Source of the DNA: Stenotrophomonas sp. 57
GTDB taxonomy: Bacteria > Pseudomonadota > Gammaproteobacteria > Xanthomonadales > Xanthomonadaceae
Direction of reading: 5' to 3'
DNA: 64,000 bases
Assembly (NCBI RefSeq): GCF_030291075.1
Contig: NZ_CP127407.1
Location: 1,052,001-1,116,000, forward strand
The notes below the pieces were generated by a model. The model saw only the letters and a list, made by a program, of their open reading frames with translations. It searched no databases and had not been told where the DNA came from. A program made the position numbers and the translations under genes. How positions within the stretch are numbered: position 1 is the stretch's first letter; each line of letters begins with the position of its first letter. Below are positions 16,953 through 26,976 of this stretch, in pieces.

Positions 16953-19277
16953 TCAGAAGCGGATGTCCGCGCTGAGCAGGAAGGTGCGCGGGGCACCCGG
17001 GGTGTAACGGTAGCCGCTCTTGTTGATGCTGGCCACGTACTGCTTGTCGAACAGGTTGTAGCCGTTCAAGCGCAGCGAGATGTTCTCGTTGATCGCCCAG
17101 GACACGACAGCGTCGTACACCACGTAGGATTTGGTGAACGACGGGGTGCCCACCGCACCGTCGGTGCCGCGGTGCATGCCGGCGGCATAGCGCACGCCGC
17201 CGCCCACGGTGATGCCGTAGGGCAGGATGTAGCTGGTCCAGCCGGTGAACGTGTCGTCCGGGGTATAGGTCAGGTTGGTGGTGCCGTCGGCGGCCACCTT
17301 GGCACCTTCCTTCACTTCGGTGTCCAGATGGCTGTAACCGGCGCTGACCGACCAGTTGTCGGTGAGGCGGCCGACTGCGGAGAGCTCCACGCCCTTGACG
17401 CGCTTGCTGCCGGTCTGAGTCGGGTTGCCGGCATCATCCAGCACGGTGGTGTTGATTTCGTTGTCCACGTCGGTCTGGAACAGCGCCAGGTTCACCGCCA
17501 GCGCATCGTCCATGAAGCCCCACTTGCTGCCCACTTCGAAGGTCTTGGCCTTCTGCGGGTCCAGCTTCGGGTTGTCGGCGCTGCTGGCCGAGCTGCTCAG
17601 CTGGAAGTTGGCACCGCCCGGCGGCTGCTGGGAAATGGCGTAGTTGGCGTACAGGCTGACCGTGTCGCCGACCTTGTACAGTGCACCCAGCTTCCAGTTC
17701 AGCAGGGTGTCGCTGGCTTCCAGCGTCGGATTGCGCAGCACGGTACCGGTGGGGTTGCTGCCGCAGGCCGGGCCACCGCGGCCACCGCACACCGAAGCGC
17801 TGGCATATTCGGTCTTGAAGTGGTCGGCGCGCACGCCAGCGGTCAGCAGGAAGCTTTCACCGAAGGACAGGGTGTCGAACAGGTAGGCCGAGGAGGTGGT
17901 GGTCTTGCCGTGCGCATCGGCGCCGTTGTGCGCCCAGCTCAGGCCACTGACGTTCCAGTCCGGGTCGTACAGGTTGGCGGCGGGCCAGCTGGTACCGGCC
18001 GTAGCGGCCTGGCCGTAGCTGTCCAGTTCCTCACGGGTGAACTCCAGGCCGGCGCTCAGCGCGTGGCCGACCGCGCCGGTGGCGAAGTCCGCGCGCAGGT
18101 TCAGCTGATCGGTGAGGATAGTGTTGCGCTGGTCCTTGAAGGTCGGCAGGCTGCGCGCGATGGCGTAGCTGGAGAGGTCAGCCGGGTTGGTATAGGTGAT
18201 GTTGCCGGTCGGTCGGCCACCCGCGCCGCGCACGCCGGTGCCCATGAAGGCGGTGAGCAGGTAGTCCTGTTCGGTGCGGCCCCAGCGCGCGGTGTTGGTC
18301 AGGCGCACGCTGTCGTTGAAATCGTGCTCGAAGCGGAACGTGGCCATCTTCGCGGTCACGTCATCGTGGTCGGCGCGGGTGCCGTAGAAGTTTTCCGGAT
18401 CGATTGGGTGGCCGGCCAGCGCTTCCAGGGTCGGCTGCGGGGTCCAGCCTGGCAAGCCCAGAGTGGGAACGCCGCCATCGGGCACGTTGTCCTGCTTCAC
18501 GTACAGCAGGTTGAGGTAGTAGCGCGTGGCAGTGCCCAGGCCAAAGGCCAGCGACGGTGCGATGCCCCAGCGCTTGTTCTGCACGTGGTCGCGGCCGGGC
18601 TGGTCGCTGTCCTGCCACATGCCGTTGATGCGCAGCGCGCTGGTGGCGCCCAGCGACTGGTTCCAGTCGGCCGTGGTGCGGCGCTGCTGGTCGCTGCCCA
18701 GCGAAATGCTGGCCGAAGTGGCGTCCTGCCGGTTGGCCTGCTTGCTGACCAGGTTGATTGCACCGGTCGGTGCCGAACGACCGTTGTCGGTGCCGGCCGG
18801 GCCCTTGGTCACTTCCACCTGTTCGATGTTGAACACATCGCGCGAGATCGAGCCCAGGTCGCGCACACCGTCCACGTACAGGCTGTTGGATGTGTCGAAG
18901 CCGCGCATGAACAGCGCGTCGCCGGTGGTGGTGTTGCCGTTCTCGCCGGCATAGAAGGTGCCCACGCCGGGGCTGTTGCGCAGCGCTTCGGTCAGCGTGG
19001 TGGCGCCCTGCTGGTTGAACAGGTCGCTGGTGATGACCTGGATGGTCTGCGGGGTGTCCTGCAGGCGCTGGGTGAACTTCGGCGAGGCCACCTTGTCAGC
19101 CTTGTAGCCGCGGGTAGCGTGCACATCGATCTTGTCCAGGGTGCGCGCGTTGTCGGCGGCTTCGGCGTAGGCCAGCATGGGCAGCGCCGCCAGGCCAAAG
19201 CCGGCGGCAAGACTGGCGGTGGCCAGCGGCAGGGTACGAAGCGGTGAAGCGTGCTTGCGGCTCTTGATCGGTTTCAT
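16953..19277 (-). CDS. piuA: Catecholate siderophore TonB-dependent receptor, PiuA/Fiu-like
   Basis: A 774-residue TonB-dependent siderophore receptor. A signal peptide ends near AYAEA, followed by a plug with [36 protein letters not shown] and [19 protein letters not shown], and a barrel ending in LLSADIRF with a terminal Phe. The Fiu/PiuA group imports ferric monocatechol-type ligands and is a known entry route for siderophore-antibiotic conjugates. Its pairing with piuC 49 bp downstream supports the PiuA name. It is the second gene after a Fur-box-like promoter near 19840. Confidence 0.85.
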   Translation of the reverse strand: MKPIKSRKHASPLRTLPLATASLAAGFGLAALPMLAYAEAADNARTLDKIDVHATRGYKADKVASPKFTQRLQDTPQTIQVITSDLFNQQGATTLTEALRNSPGVGTFYAGENGNTTTGDALFMRGFDTSNSLYVDGVRDLGSISRDVFNIEQVEVTKGPAGTDNGRSAPTGAINLVSKQANRQDATSASISLGSDQQRRTTADWNQSLGATSALRINGMWQDSDQPGRDHVQNKRWGIAPSLAFGLGTATRYYLNLLYVKQDNVPDGGVPTLGLPGWTPQPTLEALAGHPIDPENFYGTRADHDDVTAKMATFRFEHDFNDSVRLTNTARWGRTEQDYLLTAFMGTGVRGAGGRPTGNITYTNPADLSSYAIARSLPTFKDQRNTILTDQLNLRADFATGAVGHALSAGLEFTREELDSYGQAATAGTSWPAANLYDPDWNVSGLSWAHNGADAHGKTTTSSAYLFDTLSFGESFLLTAGVRADHFKTEYASASVCGGRGGPACGSNPTGTVLRNPTLEASDTLLNWKLGALYKVGDTVSLYANYAISQQPPGGANFQLSSSASSADNPKLDPQKAKTFEVGSKWGFMDDALAVNLALFQTDVDNEINTTVLDDAGNPTQTGSKRVKGVELSAVGRLTDNWSVSAGYSHLDTEVKEGAKVAADGTTNLTYTPDDTFTGWTSYILPYGITVGGGVRYAAGMHRGTDGAVGTPSFTKSYVVYDAVVSWAINENISLRLNGYNLFDKQYVASINKSGYRYTPGAPRTFLLSADIRF

Positions 19278-19390
19278 GGGCGTCTGCAGAGAGGGAACAG
19301 GAAGGGGCGGCCGGCGCAGGCGGCGCGGCAGCAGGACATGGAGCGAAAAGGGGAACGTGCGGATACGACTGCGCAGCGCGCAGCAGAGCG

Positions 19391-19783
19391 TCAGGCCAGC
19401 AGCGCGGGCGGTGCCTGTGAGGGGGGCTGGCGTCGGTCCGGCCCGTGCACCGCGGGAGCCGGTGTCAGCGTCGCCGGAGCGTCCGCAGGGGCACTCTGTG
19501 GGAACTGCAGGCAGAGCCGTCGCAACACCGGTGGCTTGTCGCCGCGATTGCCATCAGGTTCGGACTCCGCGCGGTGCATCGCCTGTTCGTGCGGCAGTGC
19601 ATGTGGCGGGGACGCGGGCGCGGCACCCTGGGCGTGCACCGTGGGCATCACGTCGGTTGCCGTACCACGTCCTTCGTGCAGTGCCGACCAGCCCAGCAGC
19701 AGCGTCAGCAACACGGCCACCAGCAGCGGCCACCCGTGGCGGGCGAGCTGGCACAACGCGGCGGTGGGCGCGGGCGAAGCCAT
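19391..19783 (-). CDS. Small Pro-rich single-pass membrane protein upstream of piuA
   Basis: Family not recognised. A 130-residue protein with one hydrophobic helix (about residues 17-36, WPLLVAVLLTLLLGWSAL) and a Pro/Ala/His-rich tail (HAQGAAPASPPHALPHEQ). The last residues, DRRQPPSQAPPALLA, resemble the C-terminus of the small protein at 15660-16061. It is the first gene of the piuA-piuC unit, with piuA starting 113 bp downstream. A role beside the receptor, for example in TonB coupling or metal sensing, is only inferred from position. Confidence 0.6.
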   Translation of the reverse strand: MASPAPTAALCQLARHGWPLLVAVLLTLLLGWSALHEGRGTATDVMPTVHAQGAAPASPPHALPHEQAMHRAESEPDGNRGDKPPVLRRLCLQFPQSAPADAPATLTPAPAVHGPDRRQPPSQAPPALLA

Positions 19784-19818
19784 GGCGCAGAGGCGGAGTC
19801 GTTACGAAGATGTTACGT

Positions 19819-19851
19819 AGAATAACATAAACGATAATGATTCGCATATGC
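19819..19851 (-). promoter_or_regulatory. Fur-box-like operator upstream of the piuA unit
   Basis: On the minus strand the 19-mer GCATATGCGAATCATTATC (19851-19833) matches the Fur consensus at 14 of 19 positions, with a perfect AATCATTATC half. A TATTCT -10-like hexamer lies at 19824-19819, just downstream. No convincing -35 was found. The start of the small first gene is 36 bp further on. Confidence 0.7.
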
Positions 19852-19874
19852 GCAATCCAGGGGTCCATCCGGAT

Positions 19875-19933
19875 GGCCCGAAAGGGCCCTGGGGCGCCGC
19901 TCAGGACGCCCTGGTAGATCCACCCGGCGGGTG
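19875..19933. repeat. Short hairpins between the iron island and the suf region
   Basis: GGCCCGAAAGGGCC (19875-19888) and CACCCGGCGGGTG (19921-19933) are small palindromes, the second preceded by GTAGAT as in GTAG-type repeats. They lie downstream of the Rieske gene stop and may help end suf transcription. Confidence 0.5.
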
Positions 19934-19986
19934 GGTGCTCTTCGGTAGGAGCGCCCGAGGGTGATCCCTGAAGGCCGGGCGCGGCC

Positions 19987-20319
19987 TCAATCGCGGTCGT
20001 CGCGGGTCCAGACCGCGTCGTGCTCCCGCTTCACCGGGAACTTGGGCACCGGGGTATAGGCCGGGGCACACAGGGCGCGGCCATCGCGCACGTCGAAGCG
20101 CGCGCCGTGCAGCACGCACTCCACGCTGCCTTCGGTCGTGTTGAACTCGCCCGAGGAAAGCTCGAACTCTTCGTGCGTGCACTGGTCTTCCAGTGCGTAC
20201 AGCTCGCCGTCGAGGTTGAACACCACGATCGGCGTGCCGGTCACTTCGTCGAACACGCTCTTCATTTCACCCGGCAGCAGCTCGTTGCCGGCACAGACAA
20301 AGGTCCAGGCCTCGCTCAC
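19987..20319 (-). CDS. Rieske [2Fe-2S] ferredoxin-like protein
   Basis: A 110-residue small Rieske protein from a GTG at 20319. Cluster ligands are CTHEEF (Cys-x-His) and, 17 residues after the His, CVLHGARFDV (Cys-x-x-His), as in the ferredoxin subunits of non-haem iron oxygenases and NirD-like proteins. The start codon overlaps the GNAT stop by 4 bp. In related genomes this gene follows sufS, so it may serve as an electron donor or accessory of Fe-S assembly; no oxygenase partner is present. Confidence 0.82.
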   Translation of the reverse strand: MSEAWTFVCAGNELLPGEMKSVFDEVTGTPIVVFNLDGELYALEDQCTHEEFELSSGEFNTTEGSVECVLHGARFDVRDGRALCAPAYTPVPKFPVKREHDAVWTRDDRD

Positions 20320-20855
20320 GCGGCGGCTCCGGCCAGCGGCTTTTCCAGGATCTCGAAGCGCAGGTCGTCGCGCTTGGGGATGCCGAAGCGTTCGTCGCCA
20401 TACGGGAACGGCTTCTTGATGCCGGTACGGCTGTAGCCGCGGCGCTCGTAGAAGGCAATCAGTTCTTCGCGCACGTCGATGACGGTCATCTGCATCACCG
20501 GCACATTCCATTCGCGCGCGGCGTGCGCTTCGGCAGCATCCATCAGCTGCTTGCCGACGCCACCGCCCTGCTGGGCCGGGTCGACCGAGAACATGCCGAA
20601 GTAGCCCTTGCCGTCGACATCGGCGACGTGGGCGCAGGCCACCAGTTGGCCCTCGCGTTCGGCCAGCAGGATCGTGGAGCGCGGGCGGTCGAGGTCGCCC
20701 TGGATGCCTTCGGCGTCGATGCGGGCGCCATCCAGCAGGTCGGCTTCGGTGGTCCAGCCGGCGCGACTGGCGTCGCCACGGTAGGCCGAGGTGACCAGGG
20801 TAATCAGGGCGGGGATGTCGGCCGACGTGGCGGCGCGGAAGGTCAGGGTGCTCAT
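20316..20855 (-). CDS. GNAT family N-acetyltransferase (suf-linked)
   Basis: A 179-residue GNAT protein. The acetyl-CoA site is visible in MFSVDPAQQGGGVGKQLMDAAE, read as motif A with its Q/R-x-x-G-x-G/A loop, and the C-terminus has FYERRGYSRTGIKKPFPYGD. The start at 20855 is chosen over a GTG two codons upstream. It overlaps the Rieske gene by 4 bp and forms a pair with it. The substrate is unknown. Confidence 0.8.
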   Translation of the reverse strand: MSTLTFRAATSADIPALITLVTSAYRGDASRAGWTTEADLLDGARIDAEGIQGDLDRPRSTILLAEREGQLVACAHVADVDGKGYFGMFSVDPAQQGGGVGKQLMDAAEAHAAREWNVPVMQMTVIDVREELIAFYERRGYSRTGIKKPFPYGDERFGIPKRDDLRFEILEKPLAGAAA

Positions 20856-20942
20856 GGGCACATTCTAGGTGGGGTGGGGGCGGGCGCAAATGGGGCACCC
20901 CGGCAGTTCCGGCAACGGTATGCTCGCGCTTCAGCAATTGTC

Positions 20943-21410
20943 ATGCAGGACCGTGGCGTGGACGTGTCGAAGGGAATCGCGCTGGCGTTGACCGCGGGGA
21001 TGATGACGGCGCTGGTACGTCTGCCGGCGCACGTAGACGGCGGCGGCATTGCGCCCAACGGCCTGGGGTGCCCGGGTTTCAGTCCGTCCCGTGCGTTGCC
21101 GGTCACGCTCGAGGCGCTGCGGGCCGATCCCACGCGCTATCACGGGAGATTGGTGCGCGTGCGGGGTGCTTACGTTGATCGTTTTGAAATGTCTGCACTG
21201 CATCCCGGGCCACCGGTACGGAACCCATGGGCGGCTGAGGGCGTGTGGGTGAATGGAATTCCCATCCTGGTGCTGCCGCCGCAGCAGACGGTTGAACTCA
21301 CCGGAATCGTAGCGGCGGGCCGGCCCGTTTTCCCTTTCGGCAAGGGGCATATTGGGCAATGGCCTGCGGAGCTCTGTGTGTCTTCGATCCTGCCATTGGC
21401 GCCGCCATGA
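20943..21410 (+). CDS. Hypothetical protein, opposite strand inside the suf operon
   Basis: A 155-residue protein of no recognised family. A weak hydrophobic N-terminus (KGIALALTAGMMTALV) could be a signal peptide or membrane anchor. The core TRYHGRLVRVRGAYVDRFEMSAL, ending in VELTGIV, looks like a small OB-type beta barrel. It runs against the suf genes and separates sufS from the GNAT/Rieske pair. Its TGA stop touches the suf terminator hairpin. The start at 20943 is the first ATG after the divergent GNAT gene. Confidence 0.55.
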   Translation: MQDRGVDVSKGIALALTAGMMTALVRLPAHVDGGGIAPNGLGCPGFSPSRALPVTLEALRADPTRYHGRLVRVRGAYVDRFEMSALHPGPPVRNPWAAEGVWVNGIPILVLPPQQTVELTGIVAAGRPVFPFGKGHIGQWPAELCVSSILPLAPP

Positions 21411-21436
21411 AAAACGCCGCGGTTTCCCGCGGCGTT
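21410..21436 (-). terminator. Rho-independent terminator after sufS
   Basis: Perfect 10-bp stem AACGCCGCGG/CCGCGGCGTT (21413-21422 and 21427-21436) with a TTTC loop. On the minus strand it is followed by five T residues (A-run at 21410-21414). It ends the sufBCDS transcript and also abuts the stop of the convergent hypothetical gene. Confidence 0.8.
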
Positions 21437-21464
21437 CTCGATGTTTCGGGCTGGCCGGGGAATC

Positions 21465-22721
21465 TCACCCCAGCAGCTTGCGTACCTTGGTCAACGCAGT
21501 CATGAACCGATCGATCTCGGCGTGTGTGTTGTAGAACGCCAACGACGCACGGCAGGTTGCCGCCACCCCGTAATACTGCAGCAGCGGGTGCGCGCAGTGC
21601 TGGCCCGAACGCACGGCCACGCCTTCCAGATCCAGCAGGGTAGCCAGATCATGCGCGTGGGCGCCGTCGATCAGGAACGACACCACCGCTGCCTTTTCCG
21701 GTGCCTCGCCGATGATGCGCAGGCCATCGACCCGGCGCAGCTCTTCGGTGAAGTGCGCCAGCAGCTCGGCTTCGCGCGCTTCCACGTGGTCCAAGCCGAC
21801 GTTCTGCAGATAGTCCGCCGCCACGCCCAGGCCAATGAAGCCGGCGATGTTGGGGGTGCCGGCTTCGAACTTGTGCGGGGCATCGTTGAACACGGTGCCG
21901 TCGAAGCTGACTTCCTTGATCATCTCGCCGCCACCGAGGAACGGCGGCATCGCGTCCAGGTGCTCGCGGCGCGCCCATAGTGCACCGGTACCGGTCGGGC
22001 CGCACATCTTGTGGCCGGTGATGGCGTAGAAGTCGCAGCCGATCGCCGCCACGTCGACCTTGCGGTGCGGCGCGGCCTGCGAGCCATCGACCACGGTGAT
22101 GATGCCGCGCTTGCGCGCTTCACGGCAGATTTCGCGCACCGGATTGACCGTGCCCAGCACGTTGGAGACATGGGTGACGGCCAGCAGCTTGACCTCCGGG
22201 GTCATCGCCGCGCGCAGCGCATCCAGGTCCAGTGCGCCATCGGGCGTGATCTCGGCCACGCGGATGGTGGCACCGGTCCGCTGAGCGACCAGCTGCCAGG
22301 GCACGATGTTGGCGTGGTGCTCCATGCGCGTGATCAGGATCACGTCGCCGGCCTTCAGCCGCGGCAGCGCCCACGAATAGGCCACCAGGTTGATGGCGAA
22401 GGTGGTGCCACTGCACAGCACCAGGTCGCTGGGCCGCACGTTGAGGAAGCGCGCCAGCGTGTTGCGTGCGCCTTCGTAGGCGTCGGTGGCTTCGCTGCCC
22501 AGTGCATGCACCGCGCGGCTGACGTTGGCGTTGTAGCGGCGGTAGAACTCGTCCACCGCGCCGATCACCTGCACCGGCTTCTGGCCGGTGTTGGCATTGT
22601 CGAAATAAACCAGCGGCTTGCCATGCACTTCACGCATCAGCAGCGGGAAGTCGAGGCGGACGCGGTCCCAGTCGGGGGCGCCTGAGCGTTCTTCGATCGG
22701 GCGCGGGGTGGACAGGTTCAT
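21465..22721 (-). CDS. sufS: Cysteine desulfurase SufS
   Basis: A 418-residue class V aminotransferase-fold enzyme. Lys238 in ITGHKMCGPTG binds PLP, and Cys376 in RSGQHCAHP is the persulfide-forming cysteine of group II (SufS-type) desulfurases. It releases sulfur from cysteine for Fe-S assembly on SufBCD. The 4-bp overlap with sufD shows coupled translation. No sufE was found in the window, so a partner must be encoded elsewhere. Confidence 0.93.
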   Translation of the reverse strand: MNLSTPRPIEERSGAPDWDRVRLDFPLLMREVHGKPLVYFDNANTGQKPVQVIGAVDEFYRRYNANVSRAVHALGSEATDAYEGARNTLARFLNVRPSDLVLCSGTTFAINLVAYSWALPRLKAGDVILITRMEHHANIVPWQLVAQRTGATIRVAEITPDGALDLDALRAAMTPEVKLLAVTHVSNVLGTVNPVREICREARKRGIITVVDGSQAAPHRKVDVAAIGCDFYAITGHKMCGPTGTGALWARREHLDAMPPFLGGGEMIKEVSFDGTVFNDAPHKFEAGTPNIAGFIGLGVAADYLQNVGLDHVEAREAELLAHFTEELRRVDGLRIIGEAPEKAAVVSFLIDGAHAHDLATLLDLEGVAVRSGQHCAHPLLQYYGVAATCRASLAFYNTHAEIDRFMTALTKVRKLLG

Positions 22722-23980
22722 GCCACACCCGCCTCGGCCAGTGCCTTGTCCAGGCGGCGTGCCAGCTGCTCGCGCAGGATATCCGGCAGGATTTTCAGGG
22801 GCTCATGGCAGAAAGCCGCACTCAGCAGGGCCTGCGCCTGTGCCTGCGGCAGGCCGCGCGAGCGCAGGTAGAACAGCGCGTTGGCATCGAGCTGGCCGAC
22901 AGTCGCACCGTGCGCGGCCTTCACTTCATCGGCGTCGATTACCAGCGTCGGCTGGGTGTCGATCTCGGCATCGGCCGACAGCAGCAGGTTCTTGTTGGAC
23001 AGGTTCGCGTCGGTGCCATCGGCGCCTTCGCGGATCTGGATGCCACCATGGAACACCACGCGGCTGCGGTTGGCGGCGACGCCGCGCCACAGCAGTCCGC
23101 AGGCGGTATCGCGTGCGATGTGGTCGATGCCCAGGCGGGTTTCGACGTGGCGCCGGCCATTGCCGAGCAGCACGCCGTTGGCGGTCAGCTGGGCGTTGTC
23201 GCCTTCCAGGCGTACGTTCAGTTCGTGGCGGCTGAGCGCGGCGCCCAGTTCCAGGTCGACGCGGTGGTACTGCGCGTCGCGGGCCAGCACCGCGTCGGTA
23301 CGCAGGAAGCTGGTCTGGCGCGCGCTGCCGGCCTGCACGCGGGCGTGCTTGAGCACGGCATCGCGGGCGACGTGGGCATGCAGCACGGTATTGTCCAGGT
23401 GCGCCGAGTCGCCCACGCTGAAGCGGTGCTCGACCACGCCCAGACTGGCGCCTGCACGCAGTTCGATGAGGTGGCGGTGGTGCCAGGCCAGGTCGGTGGC
23501 GCCGGCGACGCTGGCGAACACCAGCTGCAGCGGCGTTTCGACCTGCACGCCGTCGTCCACGCGCAGCACTACGCCTTCATCGGCCAGTGCGGCGTTGAGG
23601 CGGGCGAAGATCTCTTCGCTGCGCTCGTAACGGCGGCCAAGGAAACGCACGGCGTCTTCGCCGGAGGCCAGTGCGGCCGACAGCGGCTGCAGCTGCACGC
23701 CGGCCGGCAGGGCGTGCACGTCGCTCAGCGCGGCATCCAGGCGGCCATTGACGAACACCAGGCGCGGCGCCGGGATGTCCTCCAGCAGCGCGGCATCCAG
23801 GGCAGGCCCCTGCAGCGGTGCAGCCGAGAACGCACGGCGCTCCAGCTGGCGCAGCGAGGTGTACTTCCAGGCTTCGTTGCGGGCGGCCGGCAGGCCGTCG
23901 CGCAGGGCCGCATCCAGCACTTCGCGGCGCGCATCGCTGCCGCAGAAGGCCTGGGCCATCGAATCAAGCAGGGCGCTCAT
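22718..23980 (-). CDS. sufD: Fe-S cluster assembly protein SufD
   Basis: A 420-residue SufD with the family right-handed beta-helix. It is recognised by the N-terminal RNEAWKYTSLRQLERRAF and the C-terminal CHEPLKILPDILREQLARRLD segments, with SDAEIDTQPTLVIDADEVKAAHGATVG between them. SufD pairs with SufB on the SufC dimer to form the scaffold and is linked to iron delivery. It shares one base with sufC and overlaps sufS by 4 bp. Confidence 0.9.
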   Translation of the reverse strand: MSALLDSMAQAFCGSDARREVLDAALRDGLPAARNEAWKYTSLRQLERRAFSAAPLQGPALDAALLEDIPAPRLVFVNGRLDAALSDVHALPAGVQLQPLSAALASGEDAVRFLGRRYERSEEIFARLNAALADEGVVLRVDDGVQVETPLQLVFASVAGATDLAWHHRHLIELRAGASLGVVEHRFSVGDSAHLDNTVLHAHVARDAVLKHARVQAGSARQTSFLRTDAVLARDAQYHRVDLELGAALSRHELNVRLEGDNAQLTANGVLLGNGRRHVETRLGIDHIARDTACGLLWRGVAANRSRVVFHGGIQIREGADGTDANLSNKNLLLSADAEIDTQPTLVIDADEVKAAHGATVGQLDANALFYLRSRGLPQAQAQALLSAAFCHEPLKILPDILREQLARRLDKALAEAGVA

Positions 23981-24744
23981 CAGACCGCCGCCTCGCGCAC
24001 CACGCGATCCTTGAGGAAATCGTAGCCGTGCGCTTCCAGTTCCAGCGCCAGTTCCGGGCCGCCGGTCTTGACGATGCGGCCATCGGCCAGCACGTGCACC
24101 ACGTCCGGCTTGATGTAGTCCAGCAGGCGCTGGTAGTGGGTGATGACCAGGAACGAGCGGTCGGCGGCGCGCAGTGCGTTGACGCCGTCGGCCACGCTCT
24201 TCAGCGCATCGATGTCCAGGCCCGAATCGGTTTCGTCGAGGATCGCCAGCTTCGGCTCGAGCACGGCCAGCTGGAAGATCTCGTTGCGCTTCTTCTCGCC
24301 ACCGGAGAAGCCTTCGTTGACGCCACGGTGCAGCAGCTCGTCCTTCAGGTGCAGCACGGCCAGCTTCTGCCGCACCAGCTTCAGGAACTGCATGGAATCG
24401 AGTTCTTCTTCACCACGCGCCTTGCGCTGTGCATTCAGTGCTGCGCGCAGGAAGTAGGTGTTGTTCACGCCCGGGATTTCCACCGGGTACTGGAAGGCCA
24501 GGAACAGGCCGGCGGCGGCGCGCACTTCCGGTTCCTGCTCGAGCAGGTCCACACCGTCGAACTGCACGCTGCCTTCGGTGACTTCGTAGCCGTCACGGCC
24601 GGCCAGGACATTACCGAGGGTGGACTTGCCGGCGCCGTTGGGGCCCATGATGGCGTGCACCTGGCCGGGCTTCACATCCAGCGAGAGGCCCTTGAGGATT
24701 TCCTTGTCGCCGATGCGGGCGTGGAGGTTGTCGATCTTCAGCAT
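23980..24744 (-). CDS. sufC: Fe-S cluster assembly ATPase SufC
   Basis: A 254-residue ABC-type ATPase: Walker A GPNGAGKST (34-42), Q-loop region AFQYPVEIPG, signature FSGGEKKRNE and Walker B LAILDETDSGLD. These are the standard SufC forms, and the protein is soluble with no membrane partner. ATP-driven SufC dimerisation reshapes SufB-SufD for cluster formation. It lies 73 bp downstream of sufB. Confidence 0.94.
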   Translation of the reverse strand: MLKIDNLHARIGDKEILKGLSLDVKPGQVHAIMGPNGAGKSTLGNVLAGRDGYEVTEGSVQFDGVDLLEQEPEVRAAAGLFLAFQYPVEIPGVNNTYFLRAALNAQRKARGEEELDSMQFLKLVRQKLAVLHLKDELLHRGVNEGFSGGEKKRNEIFQLAVLEPKLAILDETDSGLDIDALKSVADGVNALRAADRSFLVITHYQRLLDYIKPDVVHVLADGRIVKTGGPELALELEAHGYDFLKDRVVREAAV

Positions 24745-24817
24745 GGTGGGGATTTCCGTGGGGCGGGCCGCAGCCCGCCGATAAAGAGAATGCGTTTGCG
24801 AGGGCAGGGGCGGGCGG

Positions 24818-26293
<1,476 letters not shown>

Positions 26294-26312
26294 GGGGGGG
26301 GCTGCCTACGGA

Positions 26313-26768
26313 TCAGGAGACGACGTCGACAGCGATGGTGCGGCGCTGTTCGTCATCGACAAGGGGAAGAGGGGGCAGGATCTGCGCAAGGCTGACATCG
26401 CGCAGGGCCTCGGAGACCACGTCGTTGATCAGCCGCCAGCTGCTGCGCGCGCCGCACTTGGGCGCCATGCCGCACTGGTGGTGGTCGTGGCTGCATTCGG
26501 TCAAGGCCAGCGGCCCTTCCATTGCTTCGACCACTTCGAACAGCGAGATCTCGATGGCCGGGCGGGTCAGCCGATAGCCGCCACGCACGCCACGCAGGCC
26601 TTCCACCAGGCCGGCCTGGGCCAGCGGCTTGAGCACCTTGCTGACGGTGGGCGGCTCCAGACCGGTGAATTCGGCCAGCTCAGTGGCACTGAGTACCTCG
26701 CCCGGACGGGCGGCGAGCACGGTCAGTACCACGGTGGCGTAATCGGTGAGCTTGGTGACACGCAACAT
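26313..26768 (-). CDS. Rrf2-family SUF Fe-S assembly regulator
   Basis: A 151-residue IscR-like regulator from the ATG at 26768 (MLRVTKLTDYATVVLTVLA). The winged helix spans about residues 1-80 with TGLEPPTVSKVLKPLAQAGLVEGLRGVRGGY. A cysteine triad follows, ECSHDHHQCGMAPKCG (C-x6-C-x5-C), that should ligate a sensory Fe-S cluster. Such regulators lead suf operons in Xanthomonadaceae and control them according to cluster demand or oxidative stress. The extra upstream codons of the frame lack family sequence. Confidence 0.88.
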   Translation of the reverse strand: MLRVTKLTDYATVVLTVLAARPGEVLSATELAEFTGLEPPTVSKVLKPLAQAGLVEGLRGVRGGYRLTRPAIEISLFEVVEAMEGPLALTECSHDHHQCGMAPKCGARSSWRLINDVVSEALRDVSLAQILPPLPLVDDEQRRTIAVDVVS

Positions 26769-26976
26769 GGGAATGCGAGCGGTTCTTAAAGCGGACTGAA
26801 ATTGTACGCTTTTATTCGCCGGCATCCAACCCGGGCATTCAGCCGGCGCTGGGACGGACCGGGACGACACACCGGGGCCATTGCCGGGGCGCCATGCTGC
26901 GCCAACGGGGTGATTTTCGCAATCACCCGGAATGGGCGAGAATCAACGTTCCTTTCGCTGCAGACCTCCCTTGCCG

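Noticed and set aside
13430..19247. Very long plus-strand open frames (865-918 codons) opposite the two iron TonB receptors
   Set aside because: They are mirror frames of high-GC receptor genes, without ribosome sites, signal peptides or family motifs. The minus-strand products have complete receptor features.
19987..20937. A single 316-codon frame covering the Rieske and GNAT region
   Set aside because: Only its end is real (the Rieske protein from the GTG at 20319). The upstream part is an out-of-frame reading of the GNAT gene.
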